DNA from: Kineosporia succinea | GTDB lineage: Bacteria > Actinomycetota > Actinomycetes > Actinomycetales > Kineosporiaceae | NCBI RefSeq assembly: GCF_030811555.1 | Contig: NZ_JAUSQZ010000001.1 | Location: 3,035,241 to 3,099,240 of the forward strand | Length of the DNA stretch: 64,000 bases | Direction of reading: 5' to 3' | In this document: positions 45,131-53,926 of the stretch, in pieces | Numbering within the stretch: position 1 is the first letter of the stretch | How the letters are laid out: each line of letters begins with the position of its first letter | The notes under the pieces: model-generated | The model's database searches: none | What the model saw: the letters and a program-made list of their open reading frames with translations, nothing else | Told to the model about the DNA's origin: nothing | Translations under genes and position numbers: made by a program

Positions 45131-45886
45131 ATGGCAACCTGTGGCGCACGCAACAAGACTCCACCTCACAATCTGTGCCGGAGGCGGGTCAAGGAAGCGG
45201 GCGTCCGTTGCTATCAGCATTCCGGGCTCCCGGCCGGGGGGCCTCGTCCCGCTCCGAAGAGACGCAAGGGCCCTGAGGTGCTCCTACCTGCCGGGCACCG
45301 TCCGTCGCCGAAGGGGCGCGATGCTGGACCAGACCTCTCCAGCACGCCCTCGGAGCTCAGCCCTGAGCAACAAGAACGTGTTGAGGAATGTGCCGCGTTT
45401 TGCCTCGATCTGGTGAACGACGGCTGGGCGAATACTGTTGCTGACAGGGCCAAGGGGATCCTGACCCGCTCGTCGTGGGACAGGCTGTTCGGAGAGCGCA
45501 GGGCGATGGACTGCAAAGCTCTCGCCGAGCTGGCTCGGGCACTGCTCGCGGTGAAGGAGAAGTTCGACGAGCGCGTCGGAGAGGCCGTCGACCAGGCCTT
45601 GGCACGCGCAGGTAGTGGCCGTGTTGAGCGGGCAATCGCCCGGGAGTTGGTCAAGCGCATTCCGAACCCGGTCAACGACCAGATGGTGGTGATGGCTCGC
45701 GGTCTCCAGATGTTGGGCATCGCCGTCTGCGTCCTGGCAGACCGCCCGTTGAGCCATTGCCAGTCGTTTATCGACCTGTCTCTGCACGAGAGCAAAGAGC
45801 GGCTCAAGAAGCTCATGGCCGAGGCGTTGCAGGAATGGGAACCGGACGTCACGGCGTCGTCTCAGATCTCAACGTTCCCGCGCTGA
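45131..45886 (+). CDS. Unrecognised protein with N-terminal zinc-knuckle-like motif
   Basis: A 251-residue protein. The start ATCGARNKTPPHNLCRRRVKEAGVRCYQH has C-x11-C-x10-C-x2-H, a small zinc-binding signature seen on assorted mobile or phage-like actinobacterial proteins. A Pro/Arg-rich linker (PRPAPKRRKG) follows, then ~170 helical residues (EQQERVEECAAFCLDLVNDGW, LAELARALLAVKEKFDERVGEAVDQ). Codon third positions are visibly less GC-rich than in neighbours (for example runs such as AATACTGTTGCTGAC). Lying between a dead reverse-transcriptase gene and a tRNA, it is probably acquired DNA. Function unknown. Confidence 0.6.
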   Translation: MATCGARNKTPPHNLCRRRVKEAGVRCYQHSGLPAGGPRPAPKRRKGPEVLLPAGHRPSPKGRDAGPDLSSTPSELSPEQQERVEECAAFCLDLVNDGWANTVADRAKGILTRSSWDRLFGERRAMDCKALAELARALLAVKEKFDERVGEAVDQALARAGSGRVERAIARELVKRIPNPVNDQMVVMARGLQMLGIAVCVLADRPLSHCQSFIDLSLHESKERLKKLMAEALQEWEPDVTASSQISTFPR

Positions 45887-45906
45887 TGCTTGTCATGCGA
45901 CGTGCC

Positions 45907-45936
45907 GGCGGGCCTCCTGGGAGAATGAGGCCCGCC
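45907..45936 (+). terminator. Hairpin after the 251-aa gene
   Basis: GGCGGGCCTC (45907-45916) pairs perfectly with 45927-45936 (10 bp, 10-nt loop), 20 bp after the stop codon. Confidence 0.7.
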
Positions 45937-45954
45937 GGGCGAACGGGCCGCAGA

Positions 45955-45973
45955 CCAGAGTCTCGGACTCTGG
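45955..45973 (-). terminator. Hairpin downstream of tRNA-Lys
   Basis: CCAGAGTC (45955-45962), loop TCG, GACTCTGG (45966-45973), 8 bp perfect, extendable with mismatches; 13 bp beyond the tRNA 3' end on the minus strand. Confidence 0.65.
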
Positions 45974-45986
45974 CCTGCGTTGTGGG

Positions 45987-46059
45987 TGGGCCCCCGGGGG
46001 ATCGAACCCCGAACCCGCGGATTAAAAGTCCGCTGCTCTGCCGGTTGAGCTAGAGGCCC
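45987..46059 (-). tRNA. tRNA-Lys (anticodon TTT)
   Basis: A complete 73-nt cloverleaf on the minus strand: acceptor GGGCCTC/GGGGCCC, D-arm GCTC/GAGC, anticodon stem GCGGA/TCCGC with loop CTTTTAA (anticodon TTT), variable GGGTT, T-arm CGGGG-TTCGATC-CCCCG, discriminator A. CCA is not encoded. Its 3' side faces the accessory-looking segment 44376-45886, but no repeated copy of the tRNA end was seen. Confidence 0.97.
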
Positions 46060-46301
46060 ATGGGACGACGTCGGCCCGCCCCTCAGGCTAGGGGAGGGAC
46101 GCCCGGTCGGCAGCCGTCCGGGTCGCAATCCCACCGACAGATTACCGTGCGGTAGACCGAATGGAGGGCCTACTCCCCGGTCGGGTGCCGAGGAGATACT
46201 CTATCGGGGCCAAAAGTTCACCAACTGCCGTCCCGCCCTCAGCTTACCGTGCCCACCCGGTGGCTCAGCGTGGTTCCCCGAAAGGCCCAACCACGGGCAG
46301 C

Positions 46302-46859
46302 ATGGCCCGGGTGACCCAGAGCCTCGAACTTCTCCTCGACGACCAGCTCGACGAGGCCGTCCGCGCGCAGTGGCGCACCCTCCAGGCCGCGGGCCTGCCG
46401 AGCCAGGCCCGCCACACCGGAACCAGCAATGCACCGCACATCACACTCGCCGTCGCCCAACGCCTGCCCGAGGACGTCGAGCGACGGATCCGCAACCACC
46501 CGATGAACCTCCCCGTGAACATCACCCTCGGAGGTCTGCTCCTCTTCGGCCGCCCCAACGGGCGGCAGGTGCTGGTCCGGTCCGTCGTGGCCACCCAGGA
46601 GCTCCTCGAGCTCCACGCCGAGGCCGCCCGGCTCTACGAGGGCCTCGAGGGCACCGACCGGCACCTCGCCCCCGGCCACTGGACACCCCACGTCACCCTC
46701 GCTCACGGCCTCACCCCCGACCAGCTGGCCACCGCTGTCACTGTCCTCACACCCGTCACCGAGCTCGAGGGGCAGGCCGTCGCGGTGCGCCGCTGGGACT
46801 CCGACCGCAAGATCGCCTGGGTCCTCGCCGCAGACACCCCGGCCGCAGACACAGATTGA
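46302..46859 (+). CDS. 2'-5' RNA ligase / cyclic phosphodiesterase superfamily protein
   Basis: A 185-residue 2H phosphoesterase. The two catalytic H-x-T motifs are NAPHITLAV and WTPHVTLAHGL, placed symmetrically in the duplicated fold, with a VNITLGGLLLF strand between. These proteins open 2',3'-cyclic phosphates or cleave/ligate 2'-5' bonds in RNA; the specific substrate is unknown. ATG 46302 begins ARVTQSLELLLD; the open frame upstream is not family-like. The stop codon lies inside the palindrome at 46858. Confidence 0.85.
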   Translation: MARVTQSLELLLDDQLDEAVRAQWRTLQAAGLPSQARHTGTSNAPHITLAVAQRLPEDVERRIRNHPMNLPVNITLGGLLLFGRPNGRQVLVRSVVATQELLELHAEAARLYEGLEGTDRHLAPGHWTPHVTLAHGLTPDQLATAVTVLTPVTELEGQAVAVRRWDSDRKIAWVLAADTPAADTD

Positions 46860-46895
46860 GGACGTTGTGGAGACTCGAGTCTCCACAACGTCCTC
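46858..46895. terminator. Perfect 38-bp palindrome between convergent genes
   Basis: 19-nt arms with no spacer, centred on ACTCGAGT (GAGGACGTTGTGGAG... mirrored). It overlaps the TGA of the RNA ligase-like gene and ends 15 bp before the stop of the DyP gene. As RNA it forms a hairpin in both directions, hence a bidirectional terminator. Confidence 0.8.
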
Positions 46896-46910
46896 CATCA
46901 AAAAGCAGTT

Positions 46911-49355
46911 TCAGTACGCGGCGATCCGGCGCAGCGCCGCGATGCCCGGCAGCAGGAAGTACTCACCGCCCCGGCAGGTGACGATCTGCTTCGGCTGTTC
47001 GACGAACGTCGGGTGCGGACCCTGAGCCACGAACTTGCACCCGTTCGGCGCCGCCCCGGAGATCACGTCGCGGTCGCTGCCCAGCCGGAAGGCGTTGCCG
47101 TCACTCATCCAGTGCGCCTGCACGAACTCGAACTGACGCTGGATGTCGCCGACGAGCGCGACGAACAGCAGGCCGCGCTCGTCGTCCGGCGAGGCGTCCG
47201 AGACCTCGGAACCGGCCCAGGCGCCCGCCGAAACCGGCTTGCCGTAGGGGATCCCGCGTCGCAGCATGCGGTGCCGCAGCGCGAGCGTACCCTCCAGATC
47301 GGCACTGCCGCCCGCGACCCGGTCCGGATCCGGGTCGACCGGCCGCGAGTCGCGCGGGTTGGCCCGCCGCACGTGCGCACCGACCGGGCAGCCGAAGCCC
47401 TCCGGGTCACCGGCCTGGTAGTTGAACGTCTGCCGGGCCAGGGCCGGGCGCGGTCCGTCGGTCGACAGCGTGATCGGCGTCCCGTCGCGCCAGCGCCCCA
47501 TCAGCTTCGCCGCCGCCAGTTCCTTCGCGTCGGTACCGGTGGGCACCTTGCCGGCCAGGTTCTCCGCGAGATCGGCCGTCAGTTCGTCGAACCCGGTCAC
47601 GTCCTGCTCCAGCTTGCGCCAGACCAGGAAACTCCCGTTCCGCCCGAGTGTGGCCGCCACCGTGGCGCCGCTGGTGTCCCCGTCGACGTCCCGGTAGCCG
47701 AGAAGAGCCTCGCCGGGCGGGAGCTCGGCGGTGTGACGACCGGTGGTGACGCCGTGGACGCGGGGCTGGGAGAGGCCGTCGACGAAGCCGAAGTGCTCGC
47801 GGAAACCGGCCGCGCGGGCACCGTCGGGGGTCGGGGCGTCGGCGATCCGGCCGGCCTCGATGTCGTCGAGCACCCGCAGTCCGGAGCCGTCGGCGGGGTA
47901 GAGGCCGTCGCGGGCCGCCAGCTCGGCGCTCAGGATCTCGTGGCTCGGTGCGGAGACCATGAGCAGCAGGTGAGGGGGCTGCGGTCCGGTGAAAGGGGCC
48001 TGCCAGGTGCTGGTTCCGGTGCCCGGGAGCAGTCCGGCCTCGCGCCCGGCCATGCCGGTGGTGAACTCGACCGGGAGCCCGCTGAGCTCGGCCGGGGGCA
48101 CACCGAGCGCGCCCAGGCCCGCGTAGCTCACGGCCAGGTGCGCGGCGAAGGTGGGTGAGCTGGGACGTTCGCGGGTGGGGGTGCCGGCGTCGGCACCCTC
48201 CACGTCGCGGCCCAGCCGGTCGACGAGGTGCTCGGCCCAGCCCGCGGTCGGGATCTCGTCGACGAGGCGGCCCAGCCAGGTCCGGGCGGCGGACGCGTCG
48301 GTCACCTCGAGCATGATGTGCCGGGCCGCGTTGTGGCGCGGGTACCCGGACGAGACCAGGTTCTGCACGTCGGTGAGATCCGGGTCGGTGGCCGGGCTCC
48401 CGGTGCCGAGGCGCTCGACCGGCTGGTCGGAGGCGACCGGTGCGCGGCGCTGCTCCGGGTAGCGCAGGGGCAGGGCGCCCGCGGGCGTCTCCACCCGGTC
48501 GGCCCGCCGGTGCCCGAAACGCGTTGCGGGCAGGCTCAGGTCGCCGGGGGTGAGGTCGGCCAGGTCGTCGTCGAGCTGGCTGAGCAGTTCCTCGGCGGTG
48601 TCGGGAAGCGGCGGGACGAGCGCGGTCTCGGTCTGCGCGGCCCATTCCGCCCGCAGCCGCTCGGCCAGCTCGTCGTCGCTCAGGCCCTCGGTCTCGACGG
48701 CCAGCGCGGCCACCCGCCGGCGCAGGTCGAGCGCCGAACGCACGTCCTGCACCGAGGGTTCCGCGTCGCTGGCCGAGAACACGTAGCCCGATCGCAGCGT
48801 GTGGTCGACCAGGAACTGCCGGAACGCGTCGGCGTCGTCCCGCCCCGGGTAGCCCTCGCAGTACTGCCAGATCCGGTCCGCGTGCTCGCCCAGACCGGTG
48901 CGCAGGTGCTCGGCGTAGACGGCCAGGTCCTCGTCCTCGGTGCCGCCGACCCCGTCGTAGCTGGCGGCGAACAGCAGGTACGAGGTGTGGGGCGGGTCCG
49001 GTTCCTGGTGTCGTCCGCCGTGCATGACCAGGTCGACGAGCCGGGCGACGCGTCCCATCCGGGCCCGGTCGGGGCTCGGCTGCGGGCGGAACTCGTGGCT
49101 CGCCATCACGGCCAGGCGGGCGAAGTGGGTGCCCGGCACGTCGAGGAAGGGGCTGGCGGTGCTGCGGATCCGGGCCAGGTTGCGCTGCAGGTCGGGCAGG
49201 GCCGGGTCGGGGACCAGCGCCATCACGGTCAGCACCCGCTGGCGGCTGGCCGGGGGGTTGATGTACTCGTGCACCAGTCCGGCGGGCAGGCGGCGCACCA
49301 CGGCGCCGGGCAGGACGCGGCGCAGCAGCTGACGGGGTTTCTCGCGGGTGGGCAT
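46911..49355 (-). CDS. DyP-type peroxidase with large extra N-terminal region
   Basis: An 814-residue protein, nearly twice a typical DyP (about 300-500). The C-terminal part (residues ~330-814) is a haem DyP peroxidase: GFVDG at 523-527 in place of the GxxDG motif, GCPVGAHVRRANPRDSRP and RHRMLRRGIPYG, which carries haem-pocket residues. Residues ~74-215 (THFARLAVMASHEF, TSYLLFAASYDGVGG, IWQYCEGYPG, FSASDAEPSVQDVRSAL) resemble the separate 233-residue protein encoded just upstream. No Tat or Sec signal, so it is probably cytosolic or encapsulated. ATG 49355 begins PTREKPRQLL. Confidence 0.85.
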   Translation of the reverse strand: MPTREKPRQLLRRVLPGAVVRRLPAGLVHEYINPPASRQRVLTVMALVPDPALPDLQRNLARIRSTASPFLDVPGTHFARLAVMASHEFRPQPSPDRARMGRVARLVDLVMHGGRHQEPDPPHTSYLLFAASYDGVGGTEDEDLAVYAEHLRTGLGEHADRIWQYCEGYPGRDDADAFRQFLVDHTLRSGYVFSASDAEPSVQDVRSALDLRRRVAALAVETEGLSDDELAERLRAEWAAQTETALVPPLPDTAEELLSQLDDDLADLTPGDLSLPATRFGHRRADRVETPAGALPLRYPEQRRAPVASDQPVERLGTGSPATDPDLTDVQNLVSSGYPRHNAARHIMLEVTDASAARTWLGRLVDEIPTAGWAEHLVDRLGRDVEGADAGTPTRERPSSPTFAAHLAVSYAGLGALGVPPAELSGLPVEFTTGMAGREAGLLPGTGTSTWQAPFTGPQPPHLLLMVSAPSHEILSAELAARDGLYPADGSGLRVLDDIEAGRIADAPTPDGARAAGFREHFGFVDGLSQPRVHGVTTGRHTAELPPGEALLGYRDVDGDTSGATVAATLGRNGSFLVWRKLEQDVTGFDELTADLAENLAGKVPTGTDAKELAAAKLMGRWRDGTPITLSTDGPRPALARQTFNYQAGDPEGFGCPVGAHVRRANPRDSRPVDPDPDRVAGGSADLEGTLALRHRMLRRGIPYGKPVSAGAWAGSEVSDASPDDERGLLFVALVGDIQRQFEFVQAHWMSDGNAFRLGSDRDVISGAAPNGCKFVAQGPHPTFVEQPKQIVTCRGGEYFLLPGIAALRRIAAY

Positions 49356-49384
49356 GGCAGGGCTCCAGGGAATGCGGAGAGGCT

Positions 49385-50086
49385 CTAGAGGTCGCGCTGG
49401 ACGTCGGCGAGGAGGCTGCGCCAGGCGCGCGCCAGCTGCACGTTGTCGACGTCCTCGAGCTTCTGGTGACGGGGGAGGTGCTCGGTCAGGCCCTGGCGCA
49501 CCCGCAGGGCGGACGCGATCTCGGTGGCCGTGGCGCCGGGGTAGGCGGAGAAGTAGTGCGCCAGCCGCCAGTCGTTGCCGCGGATGTAATCGGTGAACGG
49601 CCTCGGCGGCATCGGGCCCGGGAAACCGAACGCCGATCCCCAGAGCAGAAACATCTTGTGCGGTATCGCCCGGGAGAACGCATCGATGTAGTCGAGCCAC
49701 GAGCCATTGAAATTGCTCACGAACATCAGATAGCTGTAGCGGCGTGGCTTCGTGTCACCCGGAAAGCGGTCGATGAGAACCCAGTGCGCCACGTGGATGA
49801 AGGCGAGGCGCCGCAACGTGGGATCGGGGCCCGCCCACGACTTAACCCGCAGCACCGCGCGCACGAGCGGCGCCCAGCGGCGGGGCAGGGGGGTGCAGAC
49901 GGTCAGGCCGGTGGCCCGGCCGGATCGGTTGGCGGCGATGATGTCGAGTTCTCCCGGGTCCGAACCGTGCTCCGGATCGTGCCCCGGCCCGCTCTCGGGC
50001 GTCCCGGGCCGGTGTGCCGGGCCGGCGCCCAGGCGCCGTAGCCGGCCGACCGGTGCCACCGGGTCGCTGCTCTCTCGCGACCGCAT
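49385..50086 (-). CDS. DyP-associated 233-aa protein
   Basis: A 233-residue protein 29 bp upstream of the DyP gene in the same direction. Residues ~95-215 read FIHVAHWVLIDRFPGD, YLMFVSNFNGSWLDYIDAF, LLWGSAFGFPG, HYFSAYPGATATEIASAL, which parallels residues 74-215 of the DyP protein block by block. The N-terminal ~60 residues are Gly/Pro/Arg-rich. No known catalytic motif. Probable partner of the peroxidase. Confidence 0.7.
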   Translation of the reverse strand: MRSRESSDPVAPVGRLRRLGAGPAHRPGTPESGPGHDPEHGSDPGELDIIAANRSGRATGLTVCTPLPRRWAPLVRAVLRVKSWAGPDPTLRRLAFIHVAHWVLIDRFPGDTKPRRYSYLMFVSNFNGSWLDYIDAFSRAIPHKMFLLWGSAFGFPGPMPPRPFTDYIRGNDWRLAHYFSAYPGATATEIASALRVRQGLTEHLPRHQKLEDVDNVQLARAWRSLLADVQRDL

Positions 50087-50236
50087 GGGTCCCCTCCCTG
50101 GGAAAATGAATTCCGAAATGCTGTCGTCCGGACCCGGCGTTCACCGTAGAGTGTTCATGTCATTACCGAACGCAATACGGAGAGGTCTGAATGGACCGAC
50201 CCCCCGACGCTAGGGCGTGGGGGAGCGATCCGCTTC

Positions 50237-50260
50237 AGGGTCCGACCCTGGGGTATTCCC
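50237..50260 (+). promoter_or_regulatory. Inverted-repeat operator candidate upstream of luxR
   Basis: AGGGTC-C-GACCCT is a perfect 6-1-6 palindrome at 50237-50249, continuing into GGGGTATTCCC. An almost identical block occurs in the promoter region of the ECF sigma gene (53996-54013, opposite strand), giving both genes the same element in the same orientation. Confidence 0.4.
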
Positions 50261-50329
50261 ATCAACCGGATGCACACCAAGGGTTCAGAACGTGCTAAAC
50301 CAGTTTGAATCCTCACCTAGACTCGACGA

Positions 50330-53083
50330 ATGGTATTCGGACGGATCGCCGAACGAGTGGTGATCGACGAACTGCTCAGCGGCGTGCGGGAGGGCCGCGG
50401 GGCAGCTCTCGTGATCCATGGCGAAGCCGGTATCGGCAAGAGCACTCTGCTGGGCTATGCCCAGGAGCAGGCCCAGGACATGCGCGTGCTGTCGGTGCGC
50501 GGTTTCGAGTCCGAGTCCGACATCCCCTTCGCCGGCCTGGCCGACCTGATCCGCCCGGTGCTCGGGTTGCTCGAGACGCTGCCGCCGCCGCAGGCCGCCG
50601 CCCTGCAGAGCGCCCTTTCCCTCGGCCCGCCGGTGGCCGGTGACCGGTTCTCGGTCTGCGCCGCCACGGTCGGCGTGCTCGCCGCCGCGGCCGCCGACAC
50701 TCCGCTCCTCGTCGTCATCGACGACCTGCAGTGGCTCGACGTCTCGTCCCGCGAGGCCGTGCTCTTCGCCGGCCGGCGCCTGGCCAACGACGGCATCGGC
50801 CTGCTCGCCGCGCTGCGCACCGAGCCCGACCGGGCCGGGGTGCTCGACCGGCAGTACGCCGGGCTGCCCCAGCTCGCCCTGCGGGGCCTCACCGAGACCG
50901 ACGCCCGCGAATTGTGCCGCACCCTGCGTCCCTCGGCCTCGCCCGAGGAGATCGAGCAGATCTACTCCGACACCGCCGGGAACCCGCTCGGCATCCAGGA
51001 ACTCGTGGGTGCCCTGGGTCGCACCGCCTCGGGCGGGCACCCGGTGCCGGCCCAGTCGACCCGCCTCACCCAGACGCTCGCCGCCCGGCTCGCCGAGGTG
51101 CCCGGCCGCACCCGTCAGGCGATGCTGCTCGTGGCCGCGGCCGGCGGTGGCCAGACCGACGTGGTGCGCCGCGCCGCCGGGGTGATCGGGCTGGAGCTGG
51201 CCGACTTCGCCCCGGCCGAGGACGCCGGGCTGATCCTGGCCGACGACGAGCACGTCGACTTCCGGCACCCGCTGATGCGCTCGGTGCTGAACTCGGCCGC
51301 CACGCTGCACGAGCGCACCGCGGCGCACTCGGCGCTGGCCCAGGCGCTGGCCCAGGTGCCGGGCGAGGCCGCCGCCGACGCCCGCGCCTGGCACCTGGCC
51401 CAGGCCGCGCTGCCGCCCGACGAGCGGGTCAGCGAACTGCTCGCCGAGGCCGGTACCCGCGCTCGTTACCGTGGTGGAAACCGGGAGGCGGCCCGGGCTT
51501 TCGAGCAGGCCGCCCGGTTCTGCGCCCCCGCCGCCCGGCCCGCGCTGCTGCTGCGGGCGGCCCGGTGCTGGCAGCTGGCCGGGCGCAGCGGCAAGATGAT
51601 CCCGCTGCTCGACGAGGCCCTGGAACTGGCCACCGACCCCAAGCTGCGGGCCCTGATCCGGCACATGCGCGGCTACATGCGGATGTGGCGGGCGCTTCCG
51701 CGCGAAGCGCTGGCCGAGATGATCGACGGCGCCAACGAGGTCGAGAAGGTCGACGCCGCGCGCGCCTCGCTGATGTACGCCGACGCCGCCATCGCCCACT
51801 TCATGCTGGGCGAGCCGGTCGAGCTGCTCGCCGCCACCAAGCGCGCGTTCGAGCTGAGCGAGGGCACCGAGGGCGTGGCCCGGCTGGTCGCGGCCGTGGC
51901 CTACAGCGGCTCGCTCGTGATCAACGGCCACCGCGCGCAGGGGCAGGAACTGCTGTCCCAGGTGGTGCCGCCGCTGCTCGAGGTCTCGCCCCTGCCCCGG
52001 GCCCAGGAGTTCGCCCACTCGGCGTTCATCGCGATGTGGCTGGAGGACTACGCCCTCGCCGGGAAGCTGCTCGACGCGATCATCAGCGAGGCCCGGGCGA
52101 ACGGCGCCCTCGGGGTGCTGCCCCAGGCCCTGTCGATCGCCGCCGAGCTGGCGTTCCGCCTCGGCCGCTGGCGCGAGTCGCAGGTGCACGCCGACGAGAG
52201 CGTCGAGCTGGCCAAGGAGACCCGGCAGGCCAACGTCTACGGGATGTACTTCGTGGCCCGCAACCACGCGGTGCGGGGCCGCTCGAAGGAAGCCCTGAAG
52301 ATGATCGGGCTGATCAACGAGATCACCACGAAGTACGACGCCGTCGGCATGAGGCTCCAGACCACCCACGTGCTGGGCCTGCTCGCGCTCGGCGAGGGCG
52401 ACCTGGACGAGGCCATCGCCCGGCTGGAGGAGACGGGCCGGCTGCCGGTCTCCGTGAACACCCGCGACCAGAGCATCGTGCCCTGGGCGTTCGACCTGGT
52501 CGAGGCCTACGCCCGGGCCGGCCGCACCGCCGACGCCCAGACCCTGCTCGACGAGATCGCGGTCTACGAGGCGCCTCCCGGTGTCCGCTCCGACATGCTG
52601 ATCGCGCGCACCTGGCGCTGCCGCGGTCTGCTGGCGAACGGCAAGGCGGAGGTGGCAGAGGCGTTCGAGGCGGCCCTGGAGGCCCACGACCGGCTCCCGA
52701 TGCCGTTCGAGCGGGCCCGCACGCTGCTCTACTACGGCGAGCGGCTGCGCCGGGGCCGGCAGCGCGCCGAGGCCCGCACCCGGCTGCGCAAGGCGATCGA
52801 GATCTTCGAGCAGCTCGACGCACCGAGCTGGGCCAACCGCGCCCGCAACGAGCTCAAGGCCACCGGCGAGACCCTCGAGCGGGGCACCGGTATCGCCGCC
52901 GAGCTGACGCCCCAGGAACTCCAGGTCGCCATGGTGGTCGCCCGGGGGCTGAGCAACTCCGAGGCCGCCGCGGCGCTGTTCCTGAGCCAGAAGACGATCG
53001 AGTACCACCTCAGCAACGTCTACCGGAAGACCGGGCTGCGCTCGCGCGGCGATCTCACCCAACTCGCCGACGCTCCCGGGTGA
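50330..53083 (+). CDS. LAL-type LuxR-family regulator with AAA/STAND ATPase
   Basis: A 917-residue MalT-like regulator. Residues 1-40 hold Walker A GEAGIGKST (31-39), then Walker B LLVVIDDLQWLD; the middle is TPR-like helical repeats; the C-terminus (~855-910) is a LuxR HTH: LTPQELQVAMVVARGLSNSEAAAALFLSQKTIEYHLSNVYRKTGLRSR (quoted by position). Such LAL regulators act as ATP-dependent switches that respond to a ligand bound by the TPR region. Divergent from the DyP-partner gene; no SD is apparent before ATG 50330. Targets unknown. Confidence 0.93.
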   Translation: MVFGRIAERVVIDELLSGVREGRGAALVIHGEAGIGKSTLLGYAQEQAQDMRVLSVRGFESESDIPFAGLADLIRPVLGLLETLPPPQAAALQSALSLGPPVAGDRFSVCAATVGVLAAAAADTPLLVVIDDLQWLDVSSREAVLFAGRRLANDGIGLLAALRTEPDRAGVLDRQYAGLPQLALRGLTETDARELCRTLRPSASPEEIEQIYSDTAGNPLGIQELVGALGRTASGGHPVPAQSTRLTQTLAARLAEVPGRTRQAMLLVAAAGGGQTDVVRRAAGVIGLELADFAPAEDAGLILADDEHVDFRHPLMRSVLNSAATLHERTAAHSALAQALAQVPGEAAADARAWHLAQAALPPDERVSELLAEAGTRARYRGGNREAARAFEQAARFCAPAARPALLLRAARCWQLAGRSGKMIPLLDEALELATDPKLRALIRHMRGYMRMWRALPREALAEMIDGANEVEKVDAARASLMYADAAIAHFMLGEPVELLAATKRAFELSEGTEGVARLVAAVAYSGSLVINGHRAQGQELLSQVVPPLLEVSPLPRAQEFAHSAFIAMWLEDYALAGKLLDAIISEARANGALGVLPQALSIAAELAFRLGRWRESQVHADESVELAKETRQANVYGMYFVARNHAVRGRSKEALKMIGLINEITTKYDAVGMRLQTTHVLGLLALGEGDLDEAIARLEETGRLPVSVNTRDQSIVPWAFDLVEAYARAGRTADAQTLLDEIAVYEAPPGVRSDMLIARTWRCRGLLANGKAEVAEAFEAALEAHDRLPMPFERARTLLYYGERLRRGRQRAEARTRLRKAIEIFEQLDAPSWANRARNELKATGETLERGTGIAAELTPQELQVAMVVARGLSNSEAAAALFLSQKTIEYHLSNVYRKTGLRSRGDLTQLADAPG

Positions 53084-53104
53084 CCCGACCGCTGTCGGCG
53101 ACCG

Positions 53105-53235
53105 GCGCGTCCACCATCGGCAGCTCTACATCAAATGGTGGACGCGCCTGCCGCACCACGACTCTCGGCCCGCCTCGGGTGCTCGTCGGCAAAGCGAAGG
53201 ACGCCGACGGGCCCCTGATCCCGTCGGCGTCCTTC
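53105..53235. terminator. Two hairpins between luxR and sigma genes
   Basis: Hairpin 1: GCGCGTCCACCAT (53105-53117) with 53135-53147, 13 bp perfect. Hairpin 2: GAAGGACGCCGACGGG (53196-53211) with 53220-53235, 16 bp perfect, 8-nt loop. They separate the convergent LuxR gene and ECF sigma gene. Confidence 0.8.
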
Positions 53236-53296
53236 CTCCCCCAGCGCGGGTTTCACACCCTCCACAGTGCCCCGCGCGCCCCCACGAAAAAGCTCT

Positions 53297-53926
53297 TCAG
53301 CGCCAGGCGTGGGCGTCCAGGCCCGACTCCTCGATGCGCTTGCGCAGGCGGGTGAGGTAGCGGCCGCGGGTCGGGCCGATGCTGCCGATCGCCATTCCGG
53401 TCTGCTTCGAGATCTCGGCGTAGGCCGGGCGGTCCGAGCTGGTCACCGCGCGCAGCAGGTGCGCGCCCCGGCTGGGCAGCTCGTCGACGAAACCCCAGAG
53501 CACCTCGGTCATCGCGTCGTCGGTGATCTGCTTCTCGGGCGTCGGGTTGGACTCGTCCGGCACCGCCGCGAAGAACTCGTCGGAGGTGCCGACCTCGCGG
53601 CCCCGGCGCCGGATCAGGCGCAGGCACTCGCGCTTGGCGGTGGTGGTGAGCCAGGCGCCGACCCGCTCCGGGTCGTTCAGCCGGTTCAGGTTCTCCACGA
53701 GCCGCAGCCAGGTCATCTGCACCGCGTCGCCGGCGTCGGCGTCACTCAGGCGGAAGCCCCGCACGGCCGCCCACACCTGACGCTGGTGACGCTCCACCAG
53801 CTGCTCGTAGGCGCGGCGGTCACCGCGACGGGCGGCCAGGACCAGGTCGGCGACGGTCGGTTCGGTGTCGGTGACCTGGTAGAGCCGCGTCCGGTCGGTC
53901 GCGTCGATCACGTCGAGAACGGTCAT
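53297..53926 (-). CDS. ECF-family RNA polymerase sigma factor
   Basis: A 209-residue sigma factor. Region 2: YEQLVERHQRQVWAAVRGFRLSDADAGDAVQMTWLRLVENL (residues ~40-80) and WLTTTAKRECLRLIRR; region 4 is weaker (ADEL-like LPSRGAHLLRAVTSSDRPAYAEISKQTGMAIGSIGPTRGRYLTRLRK, ~155-200). No anti-sigma gene is coupled. It is divergent from the membrane protein gene at 54205. Confidence 0.9.
   Translation of the reverse strand: MTVLDVIDATDRTRLYQVTDTEPTVADLVLAARRGDRRAYEQLVERHQRQVWAAVRGFRLSDADAGDAVQMTWLRLVENLNRLNDPERVGAWLTTTAKRECLRLIRRRGREVGTSDEFFAAVPDESNPTPEKQITDDAMTEVLWGFVDELPSRGAHLLRAVTSSDRPAYAEISKQTGMAIGSIGPTRGRYLTRLRKRIEESGLDAHAWR

Noticed and set aside
45987-46059. Attachment-site duplication of the tRNA-Lys 3' end
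   Set aside because: No second copy of the T-arm/acceptor sequence was found by eye on either side, so an integrated element is not delimited.
53135-53147. Dispersed repeat family based on ATGGTGGACGCG (also near 44670)
   Set aside because: Only two short exact matches, one inside a decayed gene; coincidence is sufficient.
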